Assembly: GCA_037440765.1 (NCBI GenBank)
Contig: JBBITL010000101.1
Coordinates: 1 to 13,335 of the forward strand
Length of the DNA: 13,335 nt
Origin: DTKY01 sp037440765
Lineage (GTDB): Bacteria; Acidobacteriota; Terriglobia; Bryobacterales; Bryobacteraceae
Direction of reading: 5' to 3'
A program made the position numbers and the translations under genes. Below the pieces are notes generated by a model that did not search any database, was not told the DNA's origin, and saw only the letters and a list, made by a program, of their open reading frames with translations. Shown piece after piece: positions 7,357 to 13,335 of this stretch (positions are counted from its first letter, which is position 1; every line of letters begins with the position of its first letter).

Positions 7357-8493
7357 ATGCACAGCAATAATCTCAGCCGTCGGCGACTGATATGCGGAGC
7401 CGCCTGCCTGGCGGCGGGCCGCGCCTTCGCCGCCGATCCGCCGTCGTCGCCCGTGGCGGTCGCCCGGTGCGAGTCCTACGGCAAGGAGATGTTCGAAGCC
7501 ATGGGGCGGGTCCTGGACCAGATCGGCGGGCTGGGGCGCCTGGTCAAGGGCAAGACCGTAGCAGTCAAGCTCAACCTGACGGGCAATCCGGACCGTTACC
7601 CGGAGCGTCCGGACATGCCCTACCGCAACCACCCGGCCACGGTGCTGGCGCTCGCGCAGCTGCTCTCCAACGCCGGCGCGCAGCGTGTCAGGATCATCGA
7701 GAGCTTCTTCCCGGCCTCGCAGGAACTCTCGCTGTGGGCGCGTTACGGACTGGACGTCCAGGCCATCAGCAACGTGGGCTGCAAGGTGGAGTGGGAGAAC
7801 GTTCAGAACCTGGGGCGGGCCAGGGAGTACAAGCGCCTGAAGGTGCCCTGGGGCGGGTTCGTCTTCCCGGCCTTCGACCTGAACCACTCGTTCACCGATT
7901 GCGACGTCTACGTGTCGCTGTCGAAGCTCAAGCACCATGCCATCGCCGGCGTGACCATGGGCATGAAGAACAACTTCGGCAACACGCCCTGCTCGCTGTA
8001 TGGCGGAGACGCCGGGGAGAGCGGCAACGAGGATCCGAAAATGGAGCGGCAGGCCATCTGCCACAGCGGGACCAGGACGCCGCCCAAGGGGGTGCCGCAG
8101 GAGCTCGACCCCACGACTCCGCGCCAGGGCGGCTACCGCGTGCCCCGCGTCGTGGTCGACCTGGTGGGGGCCAGGCCCATCGACCTCTCGATCGTCGACG
8201 GAATCGAATCGATCAAGGGTGGAGAGGGCGCCTGGAACCGCGGCGTGGCCTACGTCAAGCCCAACCTGCTGCTGGCGGGCGCGAACTGCGTGTGCGTGGA
8301 TGCCGTTTCCACCGCCCTGATGGGCGGAGAACCGCTGGCCGTACGCGGGCAGAGCTTCTTTGAAGGCTGCGACAACATGATCCGCCTGGCCCAGGAGGCT
8401 GGAATCGGAACCGGCGACCTGGGGAGGATCGAACTCCCCGGGCTGAAGATCAAGGAAGCGATGTTCGACTTCGGCCCCCGGCCGCGAGGCTGA
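7357..8493 (+). CDS. Tat-exported DUF362 domain protein
   Basis: The biochemical role of DUF362 proteins is not established; some members carry ferredoxin-like parts, which this one lacks. The 378-residue product starts at ATG 7357, eight bases from the centre of a strong ribosome site (AAGGAGGGG, 7347-7354). The N-terminus LSRRRLICGAACLAAGRAFA has a twin-arginine motif, hydrophobic core and AFA cleavage site, so the protein is probably exported folded, often a sign of a bound cofactor. DUF362 marks are VKLNLTGNP (70-78), a Rossmann-like LLSNAGAQRVRIIES (102-116), the signature SLSKLKHHAIAGVTMGMKNN (187-206) and NCVCVDAVSTALMG (310-323). A poorly conserved loop (about 214-262) lies between. 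Cysteines are scattered (38, 142, 182, 212, 235, 311, 313, 338) without a CxxCxxC cluster. It diverges from the TPAT operon. Confidence 0.88.
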   Translation: MHSNNLSRRRLICGAACLAAGRAFAADPPSSPVAVARCESYGKEMFEAMGRVLDQIGGLGRLVKGKTVAVKLNLTGNPDRYPERPDMPYRNHPATVLALAQLLSNAGAQRVRIIESFFPASQELSLWARYGLDVQAISNVGCKVEWENVQNLGRAREYKRLKVPWGGFVFPAFDLNHSFTDCDVYVSLSKLKHHAIAGVTMGMKNNFGNTPCSLYGGDAGESGNEDPKMERQAICHSGTRTPPKGVPQELDPTTPRQGGYRVPRVVVDLVGARPIDLSIVDGIESIKGGEGAWNRGVAYVKPNLLLAGANCVCVDAVSTALMGGEPLAVRGQSFFEGCDNMIRLAQEAGIGTGDLGRIELPGLKIKEAMFDFGPRPRG

Positions 8494-8506
8494 TCGGCAG
8501 CCTCGC
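8484..8506 (+). terminator. Strong hairpin overlapping the DUF362 stop codon
   Basis: GCGAGGCTG (8484-8492) and CAGCCTCGC (8498-8506) form a perfect 9-base-pair stem with a 5-base loop; the stop codon TGA (8491-8493) is inside it. No U-tract follows directly, so it is terminator-like or an mRNA 3'-end stabiliser and not a textbook intrinsic terminator. Confidence 0.5.
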
Positions 8507-8509
8507 ACT

Positions 8510-8534
8510 GAGCCGCGACCGTCAGCGAGCGTGC
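8510..8534 (+). repeat. Dispersed intergenic repeat, copy 2
   Basis: This is the partner of the element at 3466-3490 (22 of 25 bases identical, same orientation). It starts four bases after the hairpin at the DUF362 stop. CTCGC (8502-8506) can pair with GCGAG (8525-8529), so it may compete with that hairpin. Confidence 0.6.
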
Positions 8535-8565
8535 GGTTTCTTCCGGCGATTACACTGAGAGAAGC

Positions 8566-10377
8566 ATGAAAGTAAGGGCGCTTTTCCTGCTTCCGTGGTT
8601 TGCGGCCGCCGCGGCCGGGCAGACCGTGTGCGCGCCCACGCCGGCTTACTCCCCCTGCGAGATCGTCTTCGAGATGACCGCGGAGGATATCCGGGCTCAC
8701 CCCAATCCTTACGCCACGGTTACGGTGGATGTGGAATTCCGCTCCCCGCGGTTTCGCACCGATCTGCTGCCGGCTTACTGGGACGGGGGCGGCCGCATCG
8801 TGGCCCGTTTCTCGCCCACCGATGCCGGAACGTGGGAATTCCGCGTGTCCAGCAATCTCCCGGATCTTGACGGCAGGCGCGGCAAGTTTCACGCGACCGC
8901 GTCTTCGTCGCCCGGCTTCGTCAGCCCACGCAACGTCCACCACTGGGGCTACACCGGCGGTGACCAGCCACACCTGTGGATGGGCGATACCAATCTGCGT
9001 TTCGCGGTGATGGACCAGGGTTCCTTCGACCGGCTGGTCGAGACCCGCGCGCGCCAGAAGTTCAACCACCTGCGCGGACTTGTGCTCGGCGGGCCGCAGG
9101 ACGCCGCCTCCGCCTTTCCCGACGCCAGCCGGCCGGACGTCGCGTATTTCCGCCGGCTGGATGAGCGAATCAAGGCGCTGAACAAAGCCGGCCTTGTCGC
9201 GGACCTGATTCTGGCCGGGGAAGAGAACCAGTTGACCCGGCTGTTTCCCAGCCGCCTGGACCGCGAGCGGTACGTGCGGTACATTGTGGCCAGGTACGCG
9301 GCCTTTCACGTCACATGGCAGGGCATCTGGCAATACGAGAAGTACGAAGGCGGCCGCGAGCTGCTGCGGGAGATCGGCGCGCTGCTCAAGCGGCTCGACC
9401 CCTACAACCACCCGCGCTCCACTGACGCGGATGTGACCTCAGCCGCACTCGCCGGGGACGGCTGGATGACGTTCATCATCCAGCGCACGGCGGATGTCGC
9501 GCTCGGCGCCATCGAGCACCAGCTCCATGCCATGCCGTTTGTCAACACCGGCGCGGCGGTTGAGGCCGACGGTCCGGACCTCATGAGAAAAAGGCTGTGG
9601 CTCGCCAGCATGAACGGCCACTATCCGACCTTCGTGCCGGCGGAATCCGGCGCTCCGGATCAGCCCGCCGCGGGTCAGATGACGGTCTGGTTCGATTTCT
9701 TTTCGCGAACCCGCTACTGGGAACTGGAGCCCTTCTTCGACGTCGACGGCGGGCGCGCGCTGGCGCTGGAGGTTCCCCGCTCCGAAGATGATCCGCCGGA
9801 GGGCATCGAGTACGTAATCTATCTTGAGAAGCCCGGCGCTGTCGAGGCCGCCCTTCAGAGGCAGAACTACGACGTTGCGTGGCTGAACCCGATGACCGGC
9901 GAGAGGCTGAAGCAGAGCCGTTTCCGGGGAGACAGGCTCAGGATGCAGTCTCCCGGCGCCTCCCAGGACTGGGTGCTGCACGTCTCGCGCGAGGAGAAGA
10001 AGCGAGGCATGCTCAGGTCCTACAAGTTTGAGAGCCGCGCCATCCGCTTGCAGGAAGTGGAGCAGAATGCCCAGCACGTGCCGTTTGAAATCGTGGAACC
10101 TTCCGCGCCGGTGATTCGTCCGGGACAACCGGCGCGGTTCGCGGCCAGGGTGACGCGCGACACCCGCGCGACCAGGTCCATGCTGTGGCTGTGGACCGGC
10201 GAGGTCAGCGCGGACGGCGCGGGCTACCGCGTCCTGGGCAGCGGGCTGGAGGGCGAAATGCGCGTTCCCGAGAGCATCGCGTCGCGCTACCCGGCGGTTC
10301 TGAACGTCCGGCTGGCCGGCATGAACGCGCTCGGCAAGGTCTACTTCCTCGACAAGGTCTTCCGGCTGGAACGCTGA
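8566..10377 (+). CDS. Secreted DUF5060/DUF4038-type glycoside hydrolase-like protein
   Basis: This 603-residue protein has a short signal peptide (MKVRALFLLPWFAAAAAGQT). Residues about 30-118 look like the beta-sandwich DUF5060 domain that precedes glycosidase barrels (NPYATVTVDVEF, LPAYWDGGGRIVARFSPTDAGTWEFRV). Residues about 125-430 look like a TIM-barrel of the DUF4038 kind: GGDQPHLWMGDTNLRF (131-146), FNHLRGLVLG, YIVARYAAFHVTWQGIWQ (239-256), LLKRLDPYNHPRST (273-286). The rest is beta-rich. The usual Asn-Glu pair of such barrels is not obvious; the candidate acid is Glu258 or Glu261 in WQYEKYEGG, so activity is uncertain. Context suggests carbohydrate scavenging outside the cytoplasm. The start ATG follows GAGAGAAG; a TACACT hexamer (8551-8556) lies ten bases upstream. 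The stop overlaps tsaB (TGATG). Confidence 0.72.
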   Translation: MKVRALFLLPWFAAAAAGQTVCAPTPAYSPCEIVFEMTAEDIRAHPNPYATVTVDVEFRSPRFRTDLLPAYWDGGGRIVARFSPTDAGTWEFRVSSNLPDLDGRRGKFHATASSSPGFVSPRNVHHWGYTGGDQPHLWMGDTNLRFAVMDQGSFDRLVETRARQKFNHLRGLVLGGPQDAASAFPDASRPDVAYFRRLDERIKALNKAGLVADLILAGEENQLTRLFPSRLDRERYVRYIVARYAAFHVTWQGIWQYEKYEGGRELLREIGALLKRLDPYNHPRSTDADVTSAALAGDGWMTFIIQRTADVALGAIEHQLHAMPFVNTGAAVEADGPDLMRKRLWLASMNGHYPTFVPAESGAPDQPAAGQMTVWFDFFSRTRYWELEPFFDVDGGRALALEVPRSEDDPPEGIEYVIYLEKPGAVEAALQRQNYDVAWLNPMTGERLKQSRFRGDRLRMQSPGASQDWVLHVSREEKKRGMLRSYKFESRAIRLQEVEQNAQHVPFEIVEPSAPVIRPGQPARFAARVTRDTRATRSMLWLWTGEVSADGAGYRVLGSGLEGEMRVPESIASRYPAVLNVRLAGMNALGKVYFLDKVFRLER

Positions 10378-11048
10378 TGTTCCGAATCCTGTCGCTGGAT
10401 ACGACTTCCGAACACGGCAGCCTGGCGCTGGTCGCGGGCGGGCAGGTGATAGAGGAAGTGAGCCTGCACTCAACGGAGGGGTTCGGGCGCCTGCTCTTCG
10501 CGGAGGTGAGCGCGCTGCTGGCCCGCAACGGGTGGGAGCCGGCCGGCGTGGACTGTTTCGCCGCGGCTGCCGGTCCCGGTTCGTTCACCGGCATACGCAC
10601 CGGACTGGCGGCGGTCAAGGGCCTGGCGGCCGCGCTCGGCAAGCAGTCCGCCGCCGTCTCGAACCTCCAGGCCATGGCCTGGCACGGCGCCGCGCCTCTG
10701 CGGGCGGCGGTGATTGATGCGCGCCGCGGGGAGGTCTACGGCGCCGTGTACACGGCTTCACTGGATCTGGCGCAGGCCGAAACTGTGACGTCATTGGAGG
10801 AGTGGTTGGAGGGCCTGCCCGGAGGAGACCTGGAGGTGCTCGCGGCGGATCCAGCCCGGCTCCGGGACAAAGCGGCGAGCGCCGGCTCGAGGCCGCTGGC
10901 CGTGCGGGAAGTACCCAAGGCGCTGGCCGGCGCAGTCGGAGTGATTGCCGGGAGCGGTCCAGGCGCGGCGCTGCGCCGCCACCCGGCCGCCATAGACGCC
11001 AACTACGTCCGCCGCCCGGATGCGGAGCTGTACTGGCGGGAGTGGTAG
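10377..11048 (+). CDS. tsaB: tRNA threonylcarbamoyladenosine biosynthesis protein TsaB
   Basis: TsaB is the non-catalytic partner that, with TsaD and TsaE, transfers threonylcarbamoyl to A37 of ANN-decoding tRNAs in the cytoplasm. The 223-residue product has an ASKHA-type fold: MFRILSLDTTSEHGSLAL start, HSTEGFGRLL, and the family signature AAAGPGSFTGIRTGLA (63-78), then VIDARRGEVYGAVY in the middle and ANYVRRPDAELYWREW at the end, a common TsaB terminus in this kind of bacterium. Length is typical. ATG at 10377 shares its A with the TGA of the secreted hydrolase-like gene, so a housekeeping tRNA-modification gene is coupled to an apparently unrelated secreted protein. tsaD, tsaE and rimI are not in the window. 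Downstream a new promoter serves the response regulator. Confidence 0.94.
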   Translation: MFRILSLDTTSEHGSLALVAGGQVIEEVSLHSTEGFGRLLFAEVSALLARNGWEPAGVDCFAAAAGPGSFTGIRTGLAAVKGLAAALGKQSAAVSNLQAMAWHGAAPLRAAVIDARRGEVYGAVYTASLDLAQAETVTSLEEWLEGLPGGDLEVLAADPARLRDKAASAGSRPLAVREVPKALAGAVGVIAGSGPGAALRRHPAAIDANYVRRPDAELYWREW

Positions 11049-11099
11049 CCGTACCGGCTCGCACCTCCGGACGCGGGGGGGGTGGATCTGTTACCTCTA

Positions 11100-11128
11100 T
11101 TGACGGAGTACTATATCGTCTATAGAAT
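11100..11128 (+). promoter_or_regulatory. Sigma70-type promoter of the response regulator, with a palindrome in the spacer
   Basis: TTGACG (11100-11105) and TAGAAT (11123-11128) are separated by exactly 17 bases, each one base from consensus. The predicted start is near 11135, giving a leader of about 20 bases before ATG 11155. CTATA (11111-11115) and TATAG (11121-11125) form an inverted repeat between the two boxes, a possible operator. Confidence 0.7.
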
Positions 11129-11154
11129 TGATACGAGACGCAAGGCGGCCATCT

Positions 11155-11892
11155 ATGACTGATTTGAGCGCACTTCTAAGGCCCGATGAGGCACCCTCCG
11201 GGCAAGGAGCTAATACGCCGGTCCGGGTGCTGATAGCCGACGACCATCCCATAGTACGCGAGGGGCTGCGCCGGCTGCTCAGCCTGGAAGATGATGTGGA
11301 AGTCGTGGGTGAGGCCGGTGACGGAGAAGCCACCGTCTCCATGGTGGAGAAGCTGGATCCGGACGTGGTGCTGCTGGATCTGCGCATGCCGGGCATGGAC
11401 GGATTCGCCACCTTGCAGCGAATGCAGAGGCTGGGGCGCAAGACGCGGGTCATTGTGCTGACGGCGTCTGAGGACAAGAACGAATTCGTGCAGGCCATGA
11501 AGCTGGGCTGTTCGGGGATCGTGCTGAAGCAGACCGCCGCCGACCTGATCGTCAAGAGCATCCGCAAAGTGCACGCCGGCGAAATCTGGCTGGATTCCCA
11601 CACCACGGCCGCGGTGATGCGCCAGTTCGCGTCGCCCTCGGAGCTGGCGCCGGTCGGAGCCGCCCGCGCCCGGGACCGTTCTCCCCTGAGCGCGCGCGAG
11701 AGGGAGATCGTGGCCCTGGTGGCGCAGGGGTACAAGAACAAGGAAATGGCGGAGAAGATGTTCATCAGCGAGCAGACGGTGAAGAACCACCTGCACAACA
11801 TCTTCGACAAGCTTGGCGTCTCCGACCGGCTGGAACTCGCCCTTTACGCCATCCATAAGGGACTCCACCTGGCGAACCCCGGCGAGCGGTAG
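11155..11892 (+). CDS. NarL/LuxR-family response regulator, orphan
   Basis: This is a two-component transcription regulator of 245 residues from ATG 11155 (AAGGCGG upstream); a TTG at 11128 in the same frame is less likely because it lies inside the promoter. Residues 1-22 are a non-conserved lead-in. The receiver domain (23-140) has the acidic pair Asp29/Asp30, phosphoacceptor Asp75 in LLDLRMPGMDG, Thr103 in VLTASED and Lys125 in GIVLKQTA, so phosphorylation capacity looks intact. The C-terminal DNA-binding domain (about 182-240) reads LSAREREIVALVAQGYKNKE, then ISEQTVKNHLHNIFDKLGVS, a complete LuxR-type helix-turn-helix. No histidine kinase gene is next to it, so its partner and targets cannot be inferred. 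It has its own promoter and a strong terminator, and is therefore probably a single-gene unit. Confidence 0.95.
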   Translation: MTDLSALLRPDEAPSGQGANTPVRVLIADDHPIVREGLRRLLSLEDDVEVVGEAGDGEATVSMVEKLDPDVVLLDLRMPGMDGFATLQRMQRLGRKTRVIVLTASEDKNEFVQAMKLGCSGIVLKQTAADLIVKSIRKVHAGEIWLDSHTTAAVMRQFASPSELAPVGAARARDRSPLSAREREIVALVAQGYKNKEMAEKMFISEQTVKNHLHNIFDKLGVSDRLELALYAIHKGLHLANPGER

Positions 11893-11960
11893 CCCGCAAG
11901 CTGAGGCGGGCAAACAGGCAGCGAACGGCGCCGGCCCCGGGCCGGCGTTTCGCTTGTATT
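11892..11960 (+). terminator. Terminator after the response regulator
   Basis: Two stems follow the stop codon. GCCCGC (11892-11897) pairs with GCGGGC (11906-11911). Then CGCCGGCC (11929-11936) pairs with GGCCGGCG (11940-11947), extended across a small internal loop by GCGAA (11921-11925) with TTCGC (11949-11953), and is followed by the T-rich tail TTGTATTT. The second stem plus tail is a good intrinsic terminator. Confidence 0.75.
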
Positions 11961-12052
11961 TGCAGCGAGTTGAACAAGTCACGAAATAATCCTGACCAAA
12001 GCGCTTGCATTCCGCCGCCGGAAGTCCTAGCATCAGATCAGGAGGTATTCGG

Positions 12053-12427
12053 ATGCGCTACTCTTGGAAACGGTTTGCGCCGGTGATGATCCTGGCTTTG
12101 GCGGTTCCCGCGCTGCTGCTCGCCCAGGACGCGACGCCGCGGTTCACCACCGTGGAGCCGGCGTCCGGCAAAGTGGGCACTGAAATCACGGTGACCGGCG
12201 AGCACATCGGCAAAGATCTGGTGGCGGAGTTGTACTTCACCGACGGCACAACCGACATCAAGACGCCGATGCTGACGCAGTCCGAAACGACGATTACCTG
12301 CAAGATCCCCAAAGGCGTAAAGCCGGGCGCGCGCTACCGCCTGATGGTGCTGACCAGGGGCAAGGAGCCCCGCCTGATCGAACAGCCGGTGCGCGTTCAG
12401 ATCGACGAAGAGGGAGAGACCGAGTAG
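12053..12427 (+). CDS. Small secreted IPT/TIG-domain protein
   Basis: The product has 124 residues and a Sec signal peptide (RYSWKRFAPVMILALAVPALLLA), so it is exported to the periplasm or beyond. Residues about 30-115 form a single immunoglobulin-like IPT/TIG domain: FTTVEPASGKVGTEITVTGE (31-50, the typical P-x-S-G-x-x-G-T-x-x-x-x-G start), LYFTDGTTDIK, ITCKIPKGVKPGARYRLMVL. An acidic tail (DEEGETE) ends it. The start is fixed by a perfect ribosome site, AGGAGGT (12040-12046), six bases upstream. TIG domains usually occur as modules in large surface proteins; a stand-alone one suggests a binding or adaptor role, but no partner is evident from its neighbours. The true function is unknown. Confidence 0.85.
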   Translation: MRYSWKRFAPVMILALAVPALLLAQDATPRFTTVEPASGKVGTEITVTGEHIGKDLVAELYFTDGTTDIKTPMLTQSETTITCKIPKGVKPGARYRLMVLTRGKEPRLIEQPVRVQIDEEGETE

Positions 12428-12434
12428 CTGTCTG

Positions 12435-12469
12435 GCGCCCCTGCCCGGCGTGCTGCCGCGGAGGGGCGC
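12435..12469 (+). terminator. Two-tier hairpin after the TIG-domain gene
   Basis: GCGCCCCT (12435-12442) and AGGGGCGC (12462-12469) form a perfect 8-base-pair outer stem; CGGC (12446-12449) and GCCG (12455-12458) form an inner stem. It starts eight bases after the stop. No U-tract follows, so termination strength is uncertain. Confidence 0.5.
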
Positions 12470-12642
12470 GTGTGTACGCGGTCGAACACCTCCTGGCCCG
12501 CTGATGGGCAGCCGCTGAGCTTGTTCCGGCCCCGCCGCGCGGGTCTGTGAGGGATTCTCGCAGCCAGAGGAAATGCCCTCCGGTTGACACCGGCGGGCGG
12601 TCGAGGCATCAGTAATCAGCCAAAATCTTCAACGGCTTCCAG

Positions 12643-12662
12643 CCGCCGGCGTGAGCCGGCGG
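12643..12662 (+). other. GUGA-loop hairpin at the head of the tandem repeats
   Basis: CCGCCGGC (12643-12650) and GCCGGCGG (12655-12662) form a perfect 8-base-pair stem closed by GTGA, a GNRA-type tetraloop in RNA. It overlaps the first repeat copy; the second copy lacks the left arm of this stem. Confidence 0.5.
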
Positions 12663-12772
12663 GCACACGCAAGAAGCGGCCCGACTTGAATATGGAATTC
12701 CTTCCCACATGCGTGAGCCGGCGGGCACGCGAAATAAGCTGCCCCAATTGATTTGGGGAATTCCTCACAGGC
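12649..12772 (+). repeat. Two tandem imperfect 62-base repeats
   Basis: Copy 1 spans 12649-12710 and copy 2 spans 12711-12772. The first 18 bases are identical (GCGTGAGCCGGCGGGCAC), and about 80% of the first 45 positions agree; a one-base shift then realigns both at GGAATTCC (12694-12701 and 12757-12764). In each copy GCGTG can pair with CACGC downstream. Copy 2 also holds CCCCAA (12742-12747) with TTGGGG (12753-12758). Confidence 0.75.
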
Positions 12773-12854
12773 CCGCGCGGTTGGGCCACATCCGCGCAGT
12801 GCACCGGCATTCAGGCGGCCCGGATGCCGCGAGCGGCCGCAACCGGCTCTCGGC

Positions 12855-12860
12855 TATGCT
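12855..12860 (+). promoter_or_regulatory. Candidate -10 box for glgC
   Basis: TATGCT ends nine bases before the glgC ATG. With no ribosome site in between, it would direct an mRNA that starts at or within a few bases of the start codon. No -35 consensus lies 16-18 bases upstream. Confidence 0.35.
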
Positions 12861-12869
12861 GTCGGTTGA

Positions 12870-13335
12870 ATGGATAACGTACTCACCGTGCTGCTCGCCG
12901 GCGGGGCCGGCGAAAGGCTTTTCCCTCTCACGCGAAAGACCGCGAAGCCCGCGGTTCCATTCGGGGGCATCTACCGGATCATCGACTTCACTCTCTCGAA
13001 CTGCGTCAATTCCGGGCTGCGCCGCATTTTTGTCTTCACTCAATACAAAGCGCTTGAATTNNNNNNNNNNNNNNNNNNNNNNNNNNNNNNNNNNNNNNNN
13101 NNNNNNNNNNNNNNNNNAATTCATCGAGGTGATTCCCCCGATGAAGCGGGTCCACGAGGAGTGGTATCTGGGCACCGCCGACGCCGTCTACCAGAACATC
13201 GAGTCCATCGAGCACGAGCGGCCCCGCCACGTGCTGATCCTTTCGGCCGACCACATCTACAAGATGGATTACACCGATATGATCAACTGGCACCGCATGT
13301 ATGACGCCGAGGTGACGATCGGCACCTTGCAGGTG
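12870..13335 (+). CDS. glgC: Glucose-1-phosphate adenylyltransferase, N-terminal part, interrupted by a gap
   Basis: GlgC makes ADP-glucose from glucose-1-phosphate and ATP, the committed step of bacterial glycogen synthesis. The ATG at 12870 follows directly on an in-frame TGA, so it is the first possible start. The N-terminus has the nucleotidyltransferase signature LLAGGAGERLFPLT (8-21), AKPAVPFGG (25-33) and RIIDFTLSNCVNSGLRRI, up to QYKALE (63). After the gap the protein resumes in another frame of the given numbering: FIEVIPPMKRVHEEWYLGTA from 13120, then LILSADHIYKMDY with the catalytic Asp. Comparison with E. coli GlgC suggests 17-18 missing residues, about 50 bases, so the shift comes from the arbitrary gap length and not from a mutation. 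The C-terminal beta-helix domain lies beyond the window. Confidence 0.94.
13061..13117. other. Assembly gap (57 N)
   Basis: A run of undetermined bases inside glgC, flanked by GAATT on the left and AATTC on the right. The length given breaks the reading frame of a gene that is otherwise intact on both sides. Confidence 0.99.

Larger units (their letters stand above)
12428..12869. other. Long non-coding stretch upstream of glgC
   Basis: I see no convincing gene in these 442 bases. They contain a terminator-like hairpin just after the TIG gene, a small palindrome CCGGT-TGAC-ACCGG (12580-12593) that embeds a TTGACA -35-like box (12584-12589) with no good -10 at normal distance, two 62-base tandem repeats (12649-12772), and a TATGCT hexamer (12855-12860) just before glgC. 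The stretch may act as a structured regulatory leader if transcription begins far upstream. Confidence 0.5.

Noticed and set aside
7330..9411. Antisense open frame of 693 codons opposite the DUF362 and secreted-protein genes
   Set aside because: It is rich in Arg, Gly, His and Ala without domain motifs, as expected for the complement of GC-rich coding sequence; the sense genes have signal peptides and family motifs.
11993..12010. Sigma54 promoter before the TIG-domain gene (TGACC ... TTGCAT)
   Set aside because: The spacing is one base too long and the essential GG of the -24 element is missing.
12649..12772. CRISPR-like array
   Set aside because: Only two adjacent copies with diverged interiors, no spacers and no cas genes.
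13059..13122. EcoRI cloning junction suggested by GAATT and AATTC at the gap edges
   Set aside because: Protein homology shows real sequence is missing between the edges, and GAATTC-like words also occur elsewhere in the window, so chance or an assembly overlap is enough.
13056..13125. glgC pseudogene by frameshift
   Set aside because: The frame change coincides with an undetermined gap of arbitrary length; both flanks keep intact GlgC motifs.

Overview
The window is GC-rich, densely packed bacterial chromosome that reads best as an acidobacterium of the Solibacter/Bryobacter type. This assignment is inferred from the style of the proteins (a secreted DUF5060-type protein, a TatT-associated TRAP transporter, PurS as a separate small subunit) and from a short dispersed intergenic repeat that I recall from such genomes; no rRNA is present to prove it. 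A run of 57 N near the right end shows that this is draft sequence.

Layout. Positions 1-1018 (minus strand): purS followed by glmS, whose 3' end lies beyond the window. Divergent from them, 1114-3200 (plus strand): a WalJ/YycJ-type metallo-beta-lactamase-fold hydrolase translationally coupled to purB. Two purine-pathway genes (purS, purB) therefore flank one 95-base divergent promoter region. Positions 3201-3508 are non-coding, with several hairpins and one copy of the dispersed repeat. Positions 7235-3509 (minus strand) hold a three-gene transporter operon with overlapping stop and start codons: a TatT-like lipoprotein, a DctP-type binding protein and a fused DctQ-DctM permease, i.e. a TPR-protein-associated TRAP transporter (TPAT). 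Divergent from it and sharing interleaved promoter elements, 7357-8493 (plus strand), is a Tat-exported DUF362 protein. Then come a secreted DUF5060/glycosidase-like protein (8566-10377), tsaB for tRNA t6A modification (10377-11048), an orphan NarL/LuxR-type response regulator with a good sigma70 promoter (11155-11892) and a strong terminator, a small secreted IPT/TIG-domain protein (12053-12427), a 442-base non-coding stretch with two 62-base tandem repeats, and the start of glgC (12870 to the window end), interrupted by the gap.

How the parts work together. purS and purB act in IMP/AMP synthesis, and glmS diverts fructose-6-phosphate to cell-wall amino sugars; these are housekeeping genes. 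The most distinctive accessory block is the TPAT operon with its divergent DUF362 gene. Its binding protein appears to lack the usual carboxylate-clamping arginine, so its ligand may not be a simple organic acid. I saw no CRISPR array, phage, insertion sequence, tRNA or rRNA. No defence-like or wholly novel multi-gene system could be supported; the strongest leads are the TPAT/DUF362 locus with interlocked promoters, start signals that look leaderless or non-canonical, and the repeat-rich leader before glgC.
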